26,595 bases of DNA from Geodermatophilaceae bacterium (GTDB taxonomy: Bacteria > Actinomycetota > Actinomycetes > Mycobacteriales > Geodermatophilaceae): contig JACCUM010000189.1 of NCBI GenBank assembly GCA_013811805.1, forward strand, positions 1-26,595. The letters are read 5' to 3'. Shown in pieces: positions 1 to 7,502 of this stretch. Numbering within the stretch: position 1 is the first letter of the stretch; each line of letters begins with the position of its first letter. The notes below the pieces were generated by a model. That model searched no databases. It was not told where the DNA came from and saw nothing but the letters and a program-made list of their open reading frames with translations. Position numbers and translations under genes: made by a program.

Positions 1-117
1 CTCTACGACCTCGCCCTGGGTCCCGCAGTCACGCTGGCGGCAAGCGCCGGTGGTTCGGCCACCGACGCGACTCTGGACACGGTCGCCCGAGGGTGTTGGC
101 GGGCGATCACGCGCTGA
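1..117 (+). CDS. C-terminal fragment of an unidentified protein (possibly TetR-family regulator)
   Basis: An open frame runs from the window edge and stops at TGA 115-117, giving 38 residues that begin LYDLALGPAVTLAA and end DTVARGCWRAITR. The 5' part lies outside the window. An Ala/Leu-rich helix followed by a closing amphipathic helix resembles the end of the ligand domain of TetR-type regulators, but this rests on general character and not on a diagnostic motif. It converges on xerD, with only 18 bp between the two stops. In many actinobacteria xerD is followed by a parA-like gene on the same strand, which is not the case here. Confidence 0.35.
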   Translation, partial: LYDLALGPAVTLAASAGGSATDATLDTVARGCWRAITR

Positions 118-135
118 TCGCCGCAGCGACCGGCC

Positions 136-1050
136 TCAGGCCAGTGCGCGAGGATGGCTGGCCGCATACACCTCCCGCAGGCGATCAACGGTGACCAGGG
201 TGTAGATCTGTGTGGTCGTCACCGACGCGTGTCCCAGCAGTTCCTGCACTACCCGGACGTCGGCCCCACCGTCGAGCAGGTGGGTGGCGAAGGAATGCCG
301 AAGCGTGTGTGGTGACAAGTCCTCGGTGATCCCCGCGCGGTCGGCAACCGCCCGCAAGATCGTCCAGGCGCTCTGCCGGGACAGTCGGCCACCGCGAGCA
401 TTCAGGAACAGGGCGCTGACACCGTGCCCTCGGGCGGCCAGTGCCGGGCGACCTCGGATCAGGTAACTGTCCAGCGCGGTCAGTGCGTACGAGCCGATCG
501 GTATGACCCGCTGCTTGCTGCCCTTCCCGGTCACCCGGATCGTCCCGGAGCCGCGGTCCACGTCGTCGACGGCCAGGCCAACCGCCTCCGATATCCGCGC
601 GCCAGTGCCATAGAGCAACTCCAGCAGCGCCCGATCCCGCAGCGAACGTGGTTCGTCATCGAGGTTGGCCGCCTCCAGCAGCGCCTCCACCGAGTCCACC
701 GGAATCGCCTTGGGCAGGCGGCGCGGCGGCGCGGGTGGGCGAACTCGCGCAGCAACGTCGTCCAGGACCCAGCCCTCGCGTACGGCAAAACGATGCAGAC
801 CTCGTACGGCGACGACGCCTCGGGCGGCCGAGGCGGCCGACAACGGTGGGTGCAGGTCGTCGCCGAGCCGAAGGCAGGCAAGGAAGTCCGCGACGTCGGC
901 CTCCGTCACCTCAGCCAGCGAGCCTCTCCCCCGCCCCGTCAGATGGGCGCCGTACCGGTGCAGGTCCCGCCGGTAGGAGGACACCGTGTTGCTGGCCAGC
1001 CCACGCTCGATGGCGAGATGGTCGAGGTACCCGCGCAGCGCGCGAGTCAA
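136..1050 (-). CDS. xerD: Tyrosine recombinase XerD
   Basis: This 304-aa protein has the full length of XerC/XerD recombinases, which resolve chromosome dimers at dif by strand exchange through a 3'-phosphotyrosine. The N-terminal SAM-like core-binding domain covers about residues 1-95 (YLDHLAIERGLASNTVSSYR). The catalytic domain carries the complete set: R152 in TGARISEA, K176 in TGKGSKQR, H248 and R251 in HTLRHSFATHLL, H274 in LLGHAS and nucleophile Y283 in TTTQIYT. The start is TTG, the only usable start after the in-frame stop, which is the ald stop itself. No strong ribosome site precedes it. It lies 46 bp after ald and may be co-transcribed. XerD is preferred over XerC because of the usual actinobacterial neighbourhood of ald, nudix and pyrG. 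Confidence 0.93.
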   Translation of the reverse strand: MTRALRGYLDHLAIERGLASNTVSSYRRDLHRYGAHLTGRGRGSLAEVTEADVADFLACLRLGDDLHPPLSAASAARGVVAVRGLHRFAVREGWVLDDVAARVRPPAPPRRLPKAIPVDSVEALLEAANLDDEPRSLRDRALLELLYGTGARISEAVGLAVDDVDRGSGTIRVTGKGSKQRVIPIGSYALTALDSYLIRGRPALAARGHGVSALFLNARGGRLSRQSAWTILRAVADRAGITEDLSPHTLRHSFATHLLDGGADVRVVQELLGHASVTTTQIYTLVTVDRLREVYAASHPRALA

Positions 1051-1096
1051 GGGCGCTGCCGGCTCAGGTGCTGCAACTGCCGCGGAGGACGCTGAC

Positions 1097-2215
1097 TCAG
1101 CCAGCCAGGGCCTCTTTCAGCGCCACATACGGCAGCCCGTGCGCCGTGGCGACGTGGTCGTAGACGACCTGTCCTCCGATGACGTTGACTCCCATGGCCA
1201 GTGCCGGGTCGGCGTGCACGGCCGCGTGCAGACCGAGGTTGGCCAGCGACATCACGTACGGAAGCGTCACGTTGGTCAGTGCGTAGGTGGAGGTATTGGG
1301 CACCGCGCCCGGCATGTTCGCCACGCAGTAGAAGACCGAGTTGTGCACCCGGTAGGTCGGGTCATCGTGGGTCGTCGGCCGAGTGTCCTCGAAGCAACCA
1401 CCCTGGTCGACGGCGATGTCCACCAGCACCGACCCCGGGCGCATCCGGGAGACCAGCTCGTTGGACACCAGCGTCGGCGCCTTGGCCCCCGGTACGAGCA
1501 CCGCTCCGATGACGAGGTCAGCACCCAGGACGGCGCGCTCGACCTCGTAGGAGTTCGATGCCACCGTCTGCAGGTGGCCCTGGTAGATCCGGTCTGCGGC
1601 GCGCAACTTCTCGACGTTGTTGTCGAGCAGGATCACCTCGGCCTGCATGCCCAGTGCGATAGCCGCAGCGTTCATCCCGGACACCCCTGCGCCGATAACC
1701 ACGACCGTGGCCGCGTACACACCGGACACCCCGCCCAGCAGCACACCGCGGCCGCCCTGGGCCCGCTCGAGGTTGTGCGCGCCGCACTGTGGCGCCATCC
1801 GGCCGGCCACCTCCGACATCGGCGCCAACAAGGGCAGCGAGAGGTCGGCGAGCTGGACCGTCTCGTAGGCCACCGCGTCGACGCCCGAGGAGAGCAGCGC
1901 CTTGGTGCACTCCACTGAAGCGGCCAGGTGCAGGTAGGTGAACAGCGTCTGCCCGGCGCGCATCCGGTGGTATTCCTCGGCGATCGGCTCCTTGACCTTG
2001 AGCACCAGATCCGCTGCGCCCCAGACGTCGTCGGCCTCAGGCAGGATCTGCGCCCCAGCCACCACGAAGTCAGTGTCCGGTATCAGCGAACCTGCCCCGG
2101 CGTCGTGCTCTATGAGCACATCGTGGCCACTGCGGCGCAACTCGGTCACCCCAGCCGGCGTCAGCGCAACGCGGTACTCGTGATTCTTGACCTCGCGGGG
2201 TACCCCGACCCTCAT
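1097..2215 (-). CDS. ald: Alanine dehydrogenase
   Basis: This 372-aa protein is nearly identical in length to mycobacterial Ald, which interconverts L-alanine and pyruvate plus ammonia with NAD(H). It opens with the family signature MRVGVPREVKNHEYRVALTP. Residues expected at the active site are present: K75 in LKVKEP, H96 in YLHLA, S134 in APMSEVAGRMA, and the Asp of VDIAVDQGGC. The Rossmann loop GAGVSG is at about 175-180. The ATG start follows purine-rich GATAGAAGCGG. A hairpin at 2271-2302 separates it from the phosphoesterase upstream, so ald probably has its own promoter in 2216-2270. The C-terminus ALKEALAG is intact. Confidence 0.95.
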   Translation of the reverse strand: MRVGVPREVKNHEYRVALTPAGVTELRRSGHDVLIEHDAGAGSLIPDTDFVVAGAQILPEADDVWGAADLVLKVKEPIAEEYHRMRAGQTLFTYLHLAASVECTKALLSSGVDAVAYETVQLADLSLPLLAPMSEVAGRMAPQCGAHNLERAQGGRGVLLGGVSGVYAATVVVIGAGVSGMNAAAIALGMQAEVILLDNNVEKLRAADRIYQGHLQTVASNSYEVERAVLGADLVIGAVLVPGAKAPTLVSNELVSRMRPGSVLVDIAVDQGGCFEDTRPTTHDDPTYRVHNSVFYCVANMPGAVPNTSTYALTNVTLPYVMSLANLGLHAAVHADPALAMGVNVIGGQVVYDHVATAHGLPYVALKEALAG

Positions 2216-2270
2216 CCGCTTCTATCCGCCTCTCATCGCAACACCGTCGGTGCGTCAGCGCCGAGCTTAG

Positions 2271-2302
2271 GACCGCTGGCCCCTTTCTGGGTCCAGCCGG
2301 TC
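2271..2302 (-). terminator. Hairpin after the metallophosphoesterase, upstream of ald
   Basis: GACCGCTGG (2271-2279) pairs with CCAGCCGGTC (2293-2302) with one bulged C, and the stem can extend inward through CCC/GGG pairs. On the minus strand it begins within the phosphoesterase stop codon and lies about 55 bp before ald. No T-run follows, which is common for actinobacterial terminators. It probably ends the phosphoesterase transcript or attenuates read-through into ald. Confidence 0.45.
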
Positions 2303-2792
2303 AGGTCACCGGGACGATCCTGGCGTCAAGGAGGCGACCACCGTCAACCTCCAGCACTCCGACGGTGCCGTGCGGCTGGCGACGTCGGTCGGTGGGCGAC
2401 CCCGGATTGAACAGCCGCAGGCCGTCTCCGGACACATCCATCGGAATGTGTGAATGTCCGAAGACGACGAGATCGCAGGCCGGGAAGAGCCGGCGCATCC
2501 TGGGAAGCCGACCGGTCGCAGCACCGCTGTCGTGGACCATGCCCACGGTCAGACCGTCGATGTCGGTGATCAGTTGATCCGGCGCGCCCCAGGCCGCAAT
2601 GTCCGGGCCGTCGTTGTTGCCCCGAACCACGAGCACCGGTGCGTAACCGGCCAGTTCATCCAGCACGTCTGGGATGCACACGTCGCCCGCGTGCAGGATC
2701 ACGTCGGCGTCGCGCAGATGTTGAGCCACTCGAGGCGAAGCGCCCTTCCACCGTCGCGGTGCGTGGGTGTCGGCAAGTACGACGACGTTCAC
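2301..2792 (-). CDS. YfcE/MJ0936-type metallophosphoesterase
   Basis: This small calcineurin-like phosphoesterase shows the metal-binding series in order: LADTH (D and H), HAGDV (GD), RGNND (GN-D), VHDSG and FGHSHIP (GHxH), then FNPGSPTDRR near the end. It matches the YfcE/MJ0936 family, which hydrolyses phosphodiesters in vitro; the physiological substrate is unknown. I chose the GTG at 2790-2792 (protein MNVVVLADTHAP), because a -10-like TACCGT at 2800-2805 lies 7 nt upstream and would make the transcript leaderless. GTG at 2801 or 2819 would add 3 or 9 residues. It diverges from the ankyrin gene. Confidence 0.85.
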   Translation of the reverse strand: MNVVVLADTHAPRRWKGASPRVAQHLRDADVILHAGDVCIPDVLDELAGYAPVLVVRGNNDGPDIAAWGAPDQLITDIDGLTVGMVHDSGAATGRLPRMRRLFPACDLVVFGHSHIPMDVSGDGLRLFNPGSPTDRRRQPHGTVGVLEVDGGRLLDARIVPVT

Positions 2793-2799
2793 GATGTTC

Positions 2800-2805
2800 A
2801 CGGTA
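2800..2805 (-). promoter_or_regulatory. Candidate -10 box for a leaderless phosphoesterase transcript
   Basis: TACCGT (minus strand) fits the actinobacterial TANNNT -10 pattern and ends 7 nt before the GTG at 2792, the spacing expected when transcription starts on the first base of the start codon. No clear -35 is visible. Confidence 0.4.
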
Positions 2806-2848
2806 CGGTCCAGCCCCACACCTGCCGACCCAGGCCGACGAGGCGTCC

Positions 2849-2854
2849 TACGCT
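2849..2854 (+). promoter_or_regulatory. Candidate -10 box for a leaderless ankyrin transcript
   Basis: TACGCT fits TANNNT and is followed by 6 nt (GACAAG) and then the ATG at 2861. This is the geometry of leaderless actinobacterial genes, and no Shine-Dalgarno sequence is present upstream. It sits about 45 bp from the equivalent box for the divergent phosphoesterase. Confidence 0.45.
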
Positions 2855-2860
2855 GACAAG

Positions 2861-3253
2861 ATGGCAGGTGAGCTGACCGAGGACGAGCTGGATCTGCTCA
2901 GGCAGTCCTTCGAGTGGGCCCGCACAGGTGATGTCACGCAGTTGGCCACACTGCTGAGCATGGGTGCGCCGAGCAACCTCACCAACGAGCGGGGAGACAC
3001 CCTGTTGATCCTTGCGGCATACCACTGTCACGAGGACGTGGTTCGCCTGCTTTTGGACCACGGGGCAGACGTGGAGCGATCCAACGACAACGGCCAGACT
3101 GCCCTGGGAGCCGCCGTATTCCGCAGGGCGACGGACATCGTGACGATGCTGTTGAAGGCCGGAGCGGATCCCGACAGTGGACCCAGGTCCGCCCGCGAGA
3201 TCGCTGAGTTCTTCGATCTTTCCGACATGCGCGCCGTGTTGCGCTCCCCGTAG
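2861..3253 (+). CDS. Small ankyrin-repeat protein
   Basis: This 130-aa protein is made almost entirely of ankyrin repeats. A helical lead (FEWARTGDVTQLATLLSMGA) is followed by a repeat starting ERGDTLLILAAYHCHEDVVR and LLLDHGADVE. The next repeat starts DNGQTALGAAVFRRATDIVT and ends MLLKAGADPD. The C-terminal cap is ARSAREIAEFF-like (SAREIAEFFDLSDM). Ankyrin repeats mediate protein-protein contacts; there is no signal peptide or membrane segment, so it is cytoplasmic. The start is ATG with an apparent leaderless promoter. Short bacterial ankyrin proteins are known partners of catalase genes (AnkB with katB in Pseudomonas aeruginosa), and a catalase gene lies about 2 kb away here, but on the opposite strand and not adjacent. 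Confidence 0.88.
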   Translation: MAGELTEDELDLLRQSFEWARTGDVTQLATLLSMGAPSNLTNERGDTLLILAAYHCHEDVVRLLLDHGADVERSNDNGQTALGAAVFRRATDIVTMLLKAGADPDSGPRSAREIAEFFDLSDMRAVLRSP

Positions 3254-3255
3254 CA

Positions 3256-3277
3256 GCGGAGCAGGTCTGTAGTCCGC
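3256..3277. terminator. Weak hairpin between convergent ankyrin and hydrolase genes
   Basis: GCGGA (3256-3260) and TCCGC (3273-3277) could pair around a 12-nt loop just after the ankyrin stop. The stem is short and has no T-run, so this is only a suggestion. The rest of the 64-bp gap shows nothing recognisable. Confidence 0.2.
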
Positions 3278-3317
3278 CGATGTCCCGAATGCGCGGCGAC
3301 GGCCTCGTGCCAGGTCG

Positions 3318-4197
3318 TCACTCCAGGAACGCTGCGATGGTCGGGGTGAACCAGACGGGGTCGTCGAGCCAGGGGCAATGTCCGCCTCCCGGCTGGATGA
3401 CGAGCGTGGCGTTCGGGAACAACCCGGCCAACTTCGCCACGACGCTCGGCCGGCGCTGCCACGTCGAGCTCCCCGCCAAGTAGCAACACCGGCGCCCCAA
3501 AGGTGGCAAGGGCGGCGCGGGTGACTGTCGGGTCGAACGCGCCGTCGCTGCCGAAGACGGCGGCCACCTGCTCGTTGCGCTGCTTGTCCCCGTTCGCCTG
3601 ATGGGCTCGCGCCGCGGCGTCCCACCGGCCATAGGTGAAGGGTGTGATGGCCTCCCAGTCGGCGTCCGTGGCCTGCCCGGCCTGGATCGCCTCGAAGGCT
3701 GTCGACGCCGGTACGAACCACGGCTCGGCCTCCCGCAATCGCACGATCTCACGCCGCATCTCACTGGTGGCGGTGATTCCGACGGCGCGGGTGCTCGGCG
3801 TGATCAGGACTAGCTTGCGGATGCCCTCGGGGTGCCGGACCGCATACAGCGCGGCGAGGTGCGCCCCCGCGCAGTGCGCAAGCAGATCGATCCGTTCGAG
3901 GACCAGGTGCTCGCGCAGCGCCTCGACATCGTTTACGAGCCGGTCGCAGCGATAGGAGTGGGGGTCGGTGGGTGACTCCGAGTGGCCGGTACCCCGGTAG
4001 TCGAGCAGGATCAGCTGCAGCCGCCGGGACAAGCCGCCGAGGTTGCCGAGGTACCCGCAGTCCTGCATCAGACCGCCCGGCAGGCAAACCACCGGGGTGC
4101 CCTCTCCGTGCCCGTGGTAGGCGAGCATCGTTGCGTGATGCGCCGCGAGCACGTCGTAGTGCAGGCCGGCTCGGTCGCCACCGGAGTAGGTCGGCAT
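3318..4197 (-). pseudogene. Alpha/beta hydrolase (proline-iminopeptidase-like), frameshifted, Cys at nucleophile position
   Basis: The first reading frame (ATG at 4197) gives a good alpha/beta hydrolase: VVCLPGG oxyanion strand, LDYRGTGHSESP, the nucleophile elbow LLAHCAGAH, and the acid region APVLLLGGELDVAAPAE. It then runs into unrelated residues. The missing end, LFPNATLVIQPGGGHCPWLDDP (catalytic His in GGGH) to the stop at 3318, lies in another minus frame. The switch occurs in CGTCGTGG at about 3437-3447. The total of 880 nt equals 293 codons plus one base, so one extra base explains it. The elbow has Cys (TGC) where this family normally has Ser (GHSxG). The ATG directly abuts the TAG of the upstream gene, implying translational coupling. 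It may be a decayed gene or a sequencing error; continuing the first frame to 3028 merely runs antisense through the ankyrin gene. Confidence 0.75.
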
Positions 4198-4959
4198 CTA
4201 CGGCAGTGACCGGTCGAATCCGACCTGCAGGAGCCCGTCGTCGGCGCTGATCAGCAGGCCACCGGCGGTGGCCATCGCATCCGCAACCGCGGCGACGCGC
4301 CGGTATGCGGCCGCAGCCTGTAGCAGATCCACGGCGCCGTCCGCGGCGTGCTGGAACAGCAGAGTCTCCTGGATCCGGACCAGCGCGCCATCCTGGACGG
4401 CGTGCAGCCGCAGCGCACTGCCGTCGGCGACCAGGTCAAAGTTCCGTCCGACCCGCGCCGGCGCCAGGCCCCAGAGCCGCTGCGCCAGGCCGGTCGGTCG
4501 CACATGTCGGTCCACTTCGCCGAGCACGGCCAGCGCGATGATCGGACCGCTGACCTGATGTACCCTGCGGCCGGTCCAGGCCAGGACCGGTGTTCGATCG
4601 GTAACCCTGGTGTCCAACACATCCTCGCCCGGACCGGGCGCTTCGTTGACTACTCGCAGCCGCCAGCGCTCGACCCGTGCGGTCGTGCCCTCGATCTGTG
4701 GTGACGACCCCAGTGCCTGGCCGGCTCGCCGGCGTCGCGACGCGCGAGCCGCCAGGAGGTGGCCGCTCCGCATCGGTTCCATCAGCCACCAGCCCGCAGT
4801 GTCTGCAGCGGTCAGTTCGGCGGCTAGCTCCCGTAGCTCCTTCGTGGCCTCGGCCGTGCTGCTGACCAGGTCCAGCTGCCAGCGGTGCCGGGTTTCGTAC
4901 CGTGACCCCGTCCAAGGCGACCGCGGCCGCGGGGTGAAGTCATGTTCAGTCACAGACAT
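4198..4959 (-). CDS. Hypothetical protein of unknown function, coupled to the hydrolase
   Basis: I do not recognise this 253-aa protein. It starts MSVTEHDFTPRPRSPWTGSR at an ATG preceded by a perfect AGGAGG six bases upstream, so the longer open frame reaching 5124 is not the start. An N-terminal helical part (TAEATKELRELAAELTAADT) leads to WWLMEPMRSGHLLAARAS and a basic RRRRAG. A mixed alpha/beta region with several short hydrophobic strands follows, ending LLISADDGLLQVGFDRSLP. There is no signal peptide and no convincing membrane helix. The stop TAG is immediately followed by the hydrolase ATG, so the two were made as a pair. Codon use is GC-rich at third positions like its neighbours, which supports real coding. 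Confidence 0.7.
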   Translation of the reverse strand: MSVTEHDFTPRPRSPWTGSRYETRHRWQLDLVSSTAEATKELRELAAELTAADTAGWWLMEPMRSGHLLAARASRRRRAGQALGSSPQIEGTTARVERWRLRVVNEAPGPGEDVLDTRVTDRTPVLAWTGRRVHQVSGPIIALAVLGEVDRHVRPTGLAQRLWGLAPARVGRNFDLVADGSALRLHAVQDGALVRIQETLLFQHAADGAVDLLQAAAAYRRVAAVADAMATAGGLLISADDGLLQVGFDRSLP

Positions 4960-5009
4960 CAGGGACCTCCTGGCGGAAGGTCGGCACCTTTGTGGGTGTG
5001 CGACAGCGA

Positions 5010-5162
5010 TCAGCTGCCCGCCGGCACCGAGGCGACGATCCTCCGCGGAGTCAAGGCCAGCGGGGCTCCTCGGAATGAGGTCCAGCGCCAACCGCCACCA
5101 TCCTGGCACGAGACGTCCAGGCATTCCACCACGAGGTGGATGCTGCCCAGCCCGAGCCCCAC
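5010..5162 (-). CDS. Possible small ORF (50 aa), unknown
   Basis: In the 264-bp gap between katE and the unknown gene, one minus frame from GTG 5160-5162 to TGA 5010-5012 reads MGLGLGSIHLVVECLDV, continues through DGGGWRWTSFRG and ends RRIVASVPAGS. About 84% of its third codon positions are G or C, as in real genes here. The frame is closed upstream by a TAG near 5190 and has no clear ribosome site. It ends 50 bp before the unknown gene. It could be a small protein, the remnant of a larger gene, or chance. Confidence 0.28.
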   Translation of the reverse strand: MGLGLGSIHLVVECLDVSCQDGGGWRWTSFRGAPLALTPRRIVASVPAGS

Positions 5163-5223
5163 GGTCGGCCGGCCGCGATCGCGATCACTTCCATGTAGCT
5201 ACTGCCGCGGGCTTGGCTCGGGG

Positions 5224-7428
5224 CTAGCCGGTTGCCGGAGGCACTGCCGAGGCCATGACCTCCGGTGCTCGGTCCCATGCCCGATGCACGCCGAGGGCGG
5301 CGGTCAGCTCGCCGATGAACGCCTTGGCCACTGACTCTCCGACCACGACCCCCACGCCGTCCAGGGCGATCCCGGCACCCTGCAGCACTGCGGAACCGTC
5401 GCCCCAGGCCGCCATCGCCTTGCAGTGCCGGAACGCCTCTTGCAGCAGCAGGACCAGCTTGATGTCGTTGGTCGGTGTGGTACCCCCGGCGACCACCACA
5501 GCGTCGAACTCGACGGAGCGGGTGGTGAGCAACGTCCGGTCCACGGTGATCTTTCGGGCGCCGCGGCCCAGGACTCCACCGACCGGCGCGACAACGAGCA
5601 ACTCGGCATCGAGCTTCTCCAGCGCCGTACGCAGTTTGCCGATCCCGGCTAGATCGGATCCGGCATCCGCGATCACCCCGATCTTGCGCCCGGCGATCGG
5701 TCCAGGCTCGGTGACGACCTGGGACAGGGCCGCAGACATGACGACGTCCTGCGCCGGTGCGCCCTTCGGAGCGGGTAGACCCAGCCCGGCGGCGACCTGG
5801 GCACACAGGTCCGCGTCGATGTTTGCCAACACCTCGAGCTGACGCTCCTTGATGGACTGCTCGTAGCACTTGCCCAACTCGAAGGTGAACGCCTCGACGA
5901 TGTGCCCCTGCTCCACCGAGGTAAGGCTTCGGTAGAACATCGTTGGCTGAGAGAAGTGATCGTCGAACGAGGCGGCATGCGTGCGCACGGGTACGCCTTC
6001 GATGGGCCGCGGGACCTGTACGTAGCCGCCCTCCTGCTCCGTGGCTACCGCAGGTGCGCCGCCGTCGATGCTGTTCGGCCGGTAAGGGGCCAGCCCGGTG
6101 TGGATGGCCGTTTGGTGCATGCCGTCCCGGAGCATGTCGTTCACCGGCGCGTGCGGTCGGTTGATCGGCAGCTGGGCGAAGTTCGGTCCGCCGAGCCGGG
6201 TCAGCTGCGTGTCCAGGTAGGAGAACAGTCGCGCCTGCATCAACGGGTCGTTGGTCACCTCGATGCCCGGCACCAGATGCCCGGTGTGGAAGGCCACCTG
6301 CTCGACCTCGGCGAAGAAGTTCGTCGGATTGCCGTTCAGCGTCAACTTCCCGATCAGCTGAACCGGCGCGAGTTCCTCCGGAACGAGCTTGGTGGGATCG
6401 AGTAGGTCGATGCCCTCGAAACTGTCGCTCCCGTCGTCAGGCATGACCTGGATGCCGAGCTCGTAATCCAGGAAGGCTCCCGCCTCGATCCCGTCGTACA
6501 TGTCCCGTCTGTGGAAGTCGGGGTCGACTCCGGCGGCGATCTGGGCTTCCTCCCAGACCAGCGAGTGGATCCCTGCCACCGGCTTCCAGTGGAACTTCAC
6601 CAGGCTCGTGTCCCCAGCGGCGTTCACCAGCCGGAACGTGTGGACGCCGAACCCCTCCATGGTTCGGAAGGACCGCGGGATCCCTCGGTCGCTCATGTTC
6701 CACATCACGTGATGCGTGGCCTCGGTGTGCAACGACACGAAGTCCCAGAACGTGTCATGAGCCGACTGCGCCTGGGGAATCTCCCGGTCAGGGTGGGGTT
6801 TCGCCGCGTGGATGATGTCCGGGAACTTGATGCCGTCCTGGATGAAGAAGACCGGAATGTTGTTGCCCACGAGGTCGAAGGTGCCTTCGTCGGTGTAGAA
6901 CTTGACCGCGAATCCGCGGGTGTCCCGGACTGTGTCGGCCGATCCCCGCGAGCCCAACACGGTCGAAAAGCGGGTGAAGACCGGAGTCCGACGACCCTTC
7001 TCCGCCAGGAACGCAGCCTTGGTCACCGACTTGGCGGTGCCATAGGACTCGAATACTCCGTGCGCCGCGGCGCCACGCGCATGTACCACACGCTCCGGGA
7101 TCCGCTCGTGATCGAAGTGGGTGATCTTCTCCCGCAGATGGAAGTCCTCCAGCAGTGTCGGACCTCGATCCCCGACTTTGAGCGAGTGGTCGGTGTCTGG
7201 CAGCCGAAGTCCCTGCGCAGTGGTCAGGTAGGCCCCCGCCTGGCTGCGTACGTCGACCGAGTCCGGTCCTCCGGTGGGGACACCGGTCGGACTGATCGGG
7301 TATGGCGCGCTCTGATCCGGCTGACGCGCCGGAGCTTTGGACGCAGCCGCCTGGCCGGAAGCGGACCTTCCAGCAGCGGCCTTCCCGGCAGAGGATTTAC
7401 GAGCGGTGGCCTTTGCGGCTGCGGGCAT
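5224..7428 (-). CDS. katE: Large-subunit (clade 2) catalase with basic N-terminal tail
   Basis: This 734-aa heme catalase, KatE/HPII type, disproportionates hydrogen peroxide in the cytoplasm. The catalytic His is H116 in RVVHARG, the catalytic Asn lies in FDLVGNNIPVFFIQD (about 189), and the proximal heme Tyr is in RLFSYLDTQLTRLGGPNF (about 400). After the catalase core comes the class-specific C-terminal flavodoxin/DJ-1-like domain (GRKIGVIADAGSDLAG onward). The first 35 residues are unusual: Ala/Lys/Ser/Arg-rich and probably disordered. I chose ATG 7428, preceded by TGGAG, over the longer open frame to 7509, whose extra residues look non-coding. The 99 bp upstream contain two inverted repeats that could be control sites. 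Confidence 0.95.
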   Translation of the reverse strand: MPAAAKATARKSSAGKAAAGRSASGQAAASKAPARQPDQSAPYPISPTGVPTGGPDSVDVRSQAGAYLTTAQGLRLPDTDHSLKVGDRGPTLLEDFHLREKITHFDHERIPERVVHARGAAAHGVFESYGTAKSVTKAAFLAEKGRRTPVFTRFSTVLGSRGSADTVRDTRGFAVKFYTDEGTFDLVGNNIPVFFIQDGIKFPDIIHAAKPHPDREIPQAQSAHDTFWDFVSLHTEATHHVMWNMSDRGIPRSFRTMEGFGVHTFRLVNAAGDTSLVKFHWKPVAGIHSLVWEEAQIAAGVDPDFHRRDMYDGIEAGAFLDYELGIQVMPDDGSDSFEGIDLLDPTKLVPEELAPVQLIGKLTLNGNPTNFFAEVEQVAFHTGHLVPGIEVTNDPLMQARLFSYLDTQLTRLGGPNFAQLPINRPHAPVNDMLRDGMHQTAIHTGLAPYRPNSIDGGAPAVATEQEGGYVQVPRPIEGVPVRTHAASFDDHFSQPTMFYRSLTSVEQGHIVEAFTFELGKCYEQSIKERQLEVLANIDADLCAQVAAGLGLPAPKGAPAQDVVMSAALSQVVTEPGPIAGRKIGVIADAGSDLAGIGKLRTALEKLDAELLVVAPVGGVLGRGARKITVDRTLLTTRSVEFDAVVVAGGTTPTNDIKLVLLLQEAFRHCKAMAAWGDGSAVLQGAGIALDGVGVVVGESVAKAFIGELTAALGVHRAWDRAPEVMASAVPPATG

Positions 7429-7468
7429 GACGACTCCAGGCACGTCGAGGGGAAAGTGACTAGCTCCT

Positions 7469-7478
7469 GGGGTTCCCC
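7469..7478. promoter_or_regulatory. Palindrome upstream of katE
   Basis: GGGGTTCCCC is a perfect 10-bp palindrome about 40 bp before the katE ATG. Its position suits an operator or promoter element for the catalase, but I recognise no specific regulator motif. Confidence 0.25.
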
Positions 7479-7502
7479 GATCTTGTGCCGTTATGCATCG
7501 GC

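Noticed and set aside
131..143. GGCC-TCA-GGCC hairpin as a terminator between the first gene and xerD
   Set aside because: The stem is only 4 bp and lies over the xerD stop; too weak to claim.
986..1918. Plus-strand open frame opposite ald
   Set aside because: Antisense of well-conserved alanine dehydrogenase, rich in His/Arg/Gly without motifs.
3028..3440. Continuation of the hydrolase frame past the frameshift
   Set aside because: It gives Arg/Pro-rich residues and runs antisense through the ankyrin gene, while the true hydrolase end lies in another frame.
3437..3447. Programmed frameshift in the hydrolase
   Set aside because: No slippery heptamer or clear downstream structure; alpha/beta hydrolases are not known to use one. 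A mutation or sequencing error is simpler.
4960..5124. Longer start for the unknown gene
   Set aside because: A perfect AGGAGG precedes ATG 4959, and the extra residues look non-coding.
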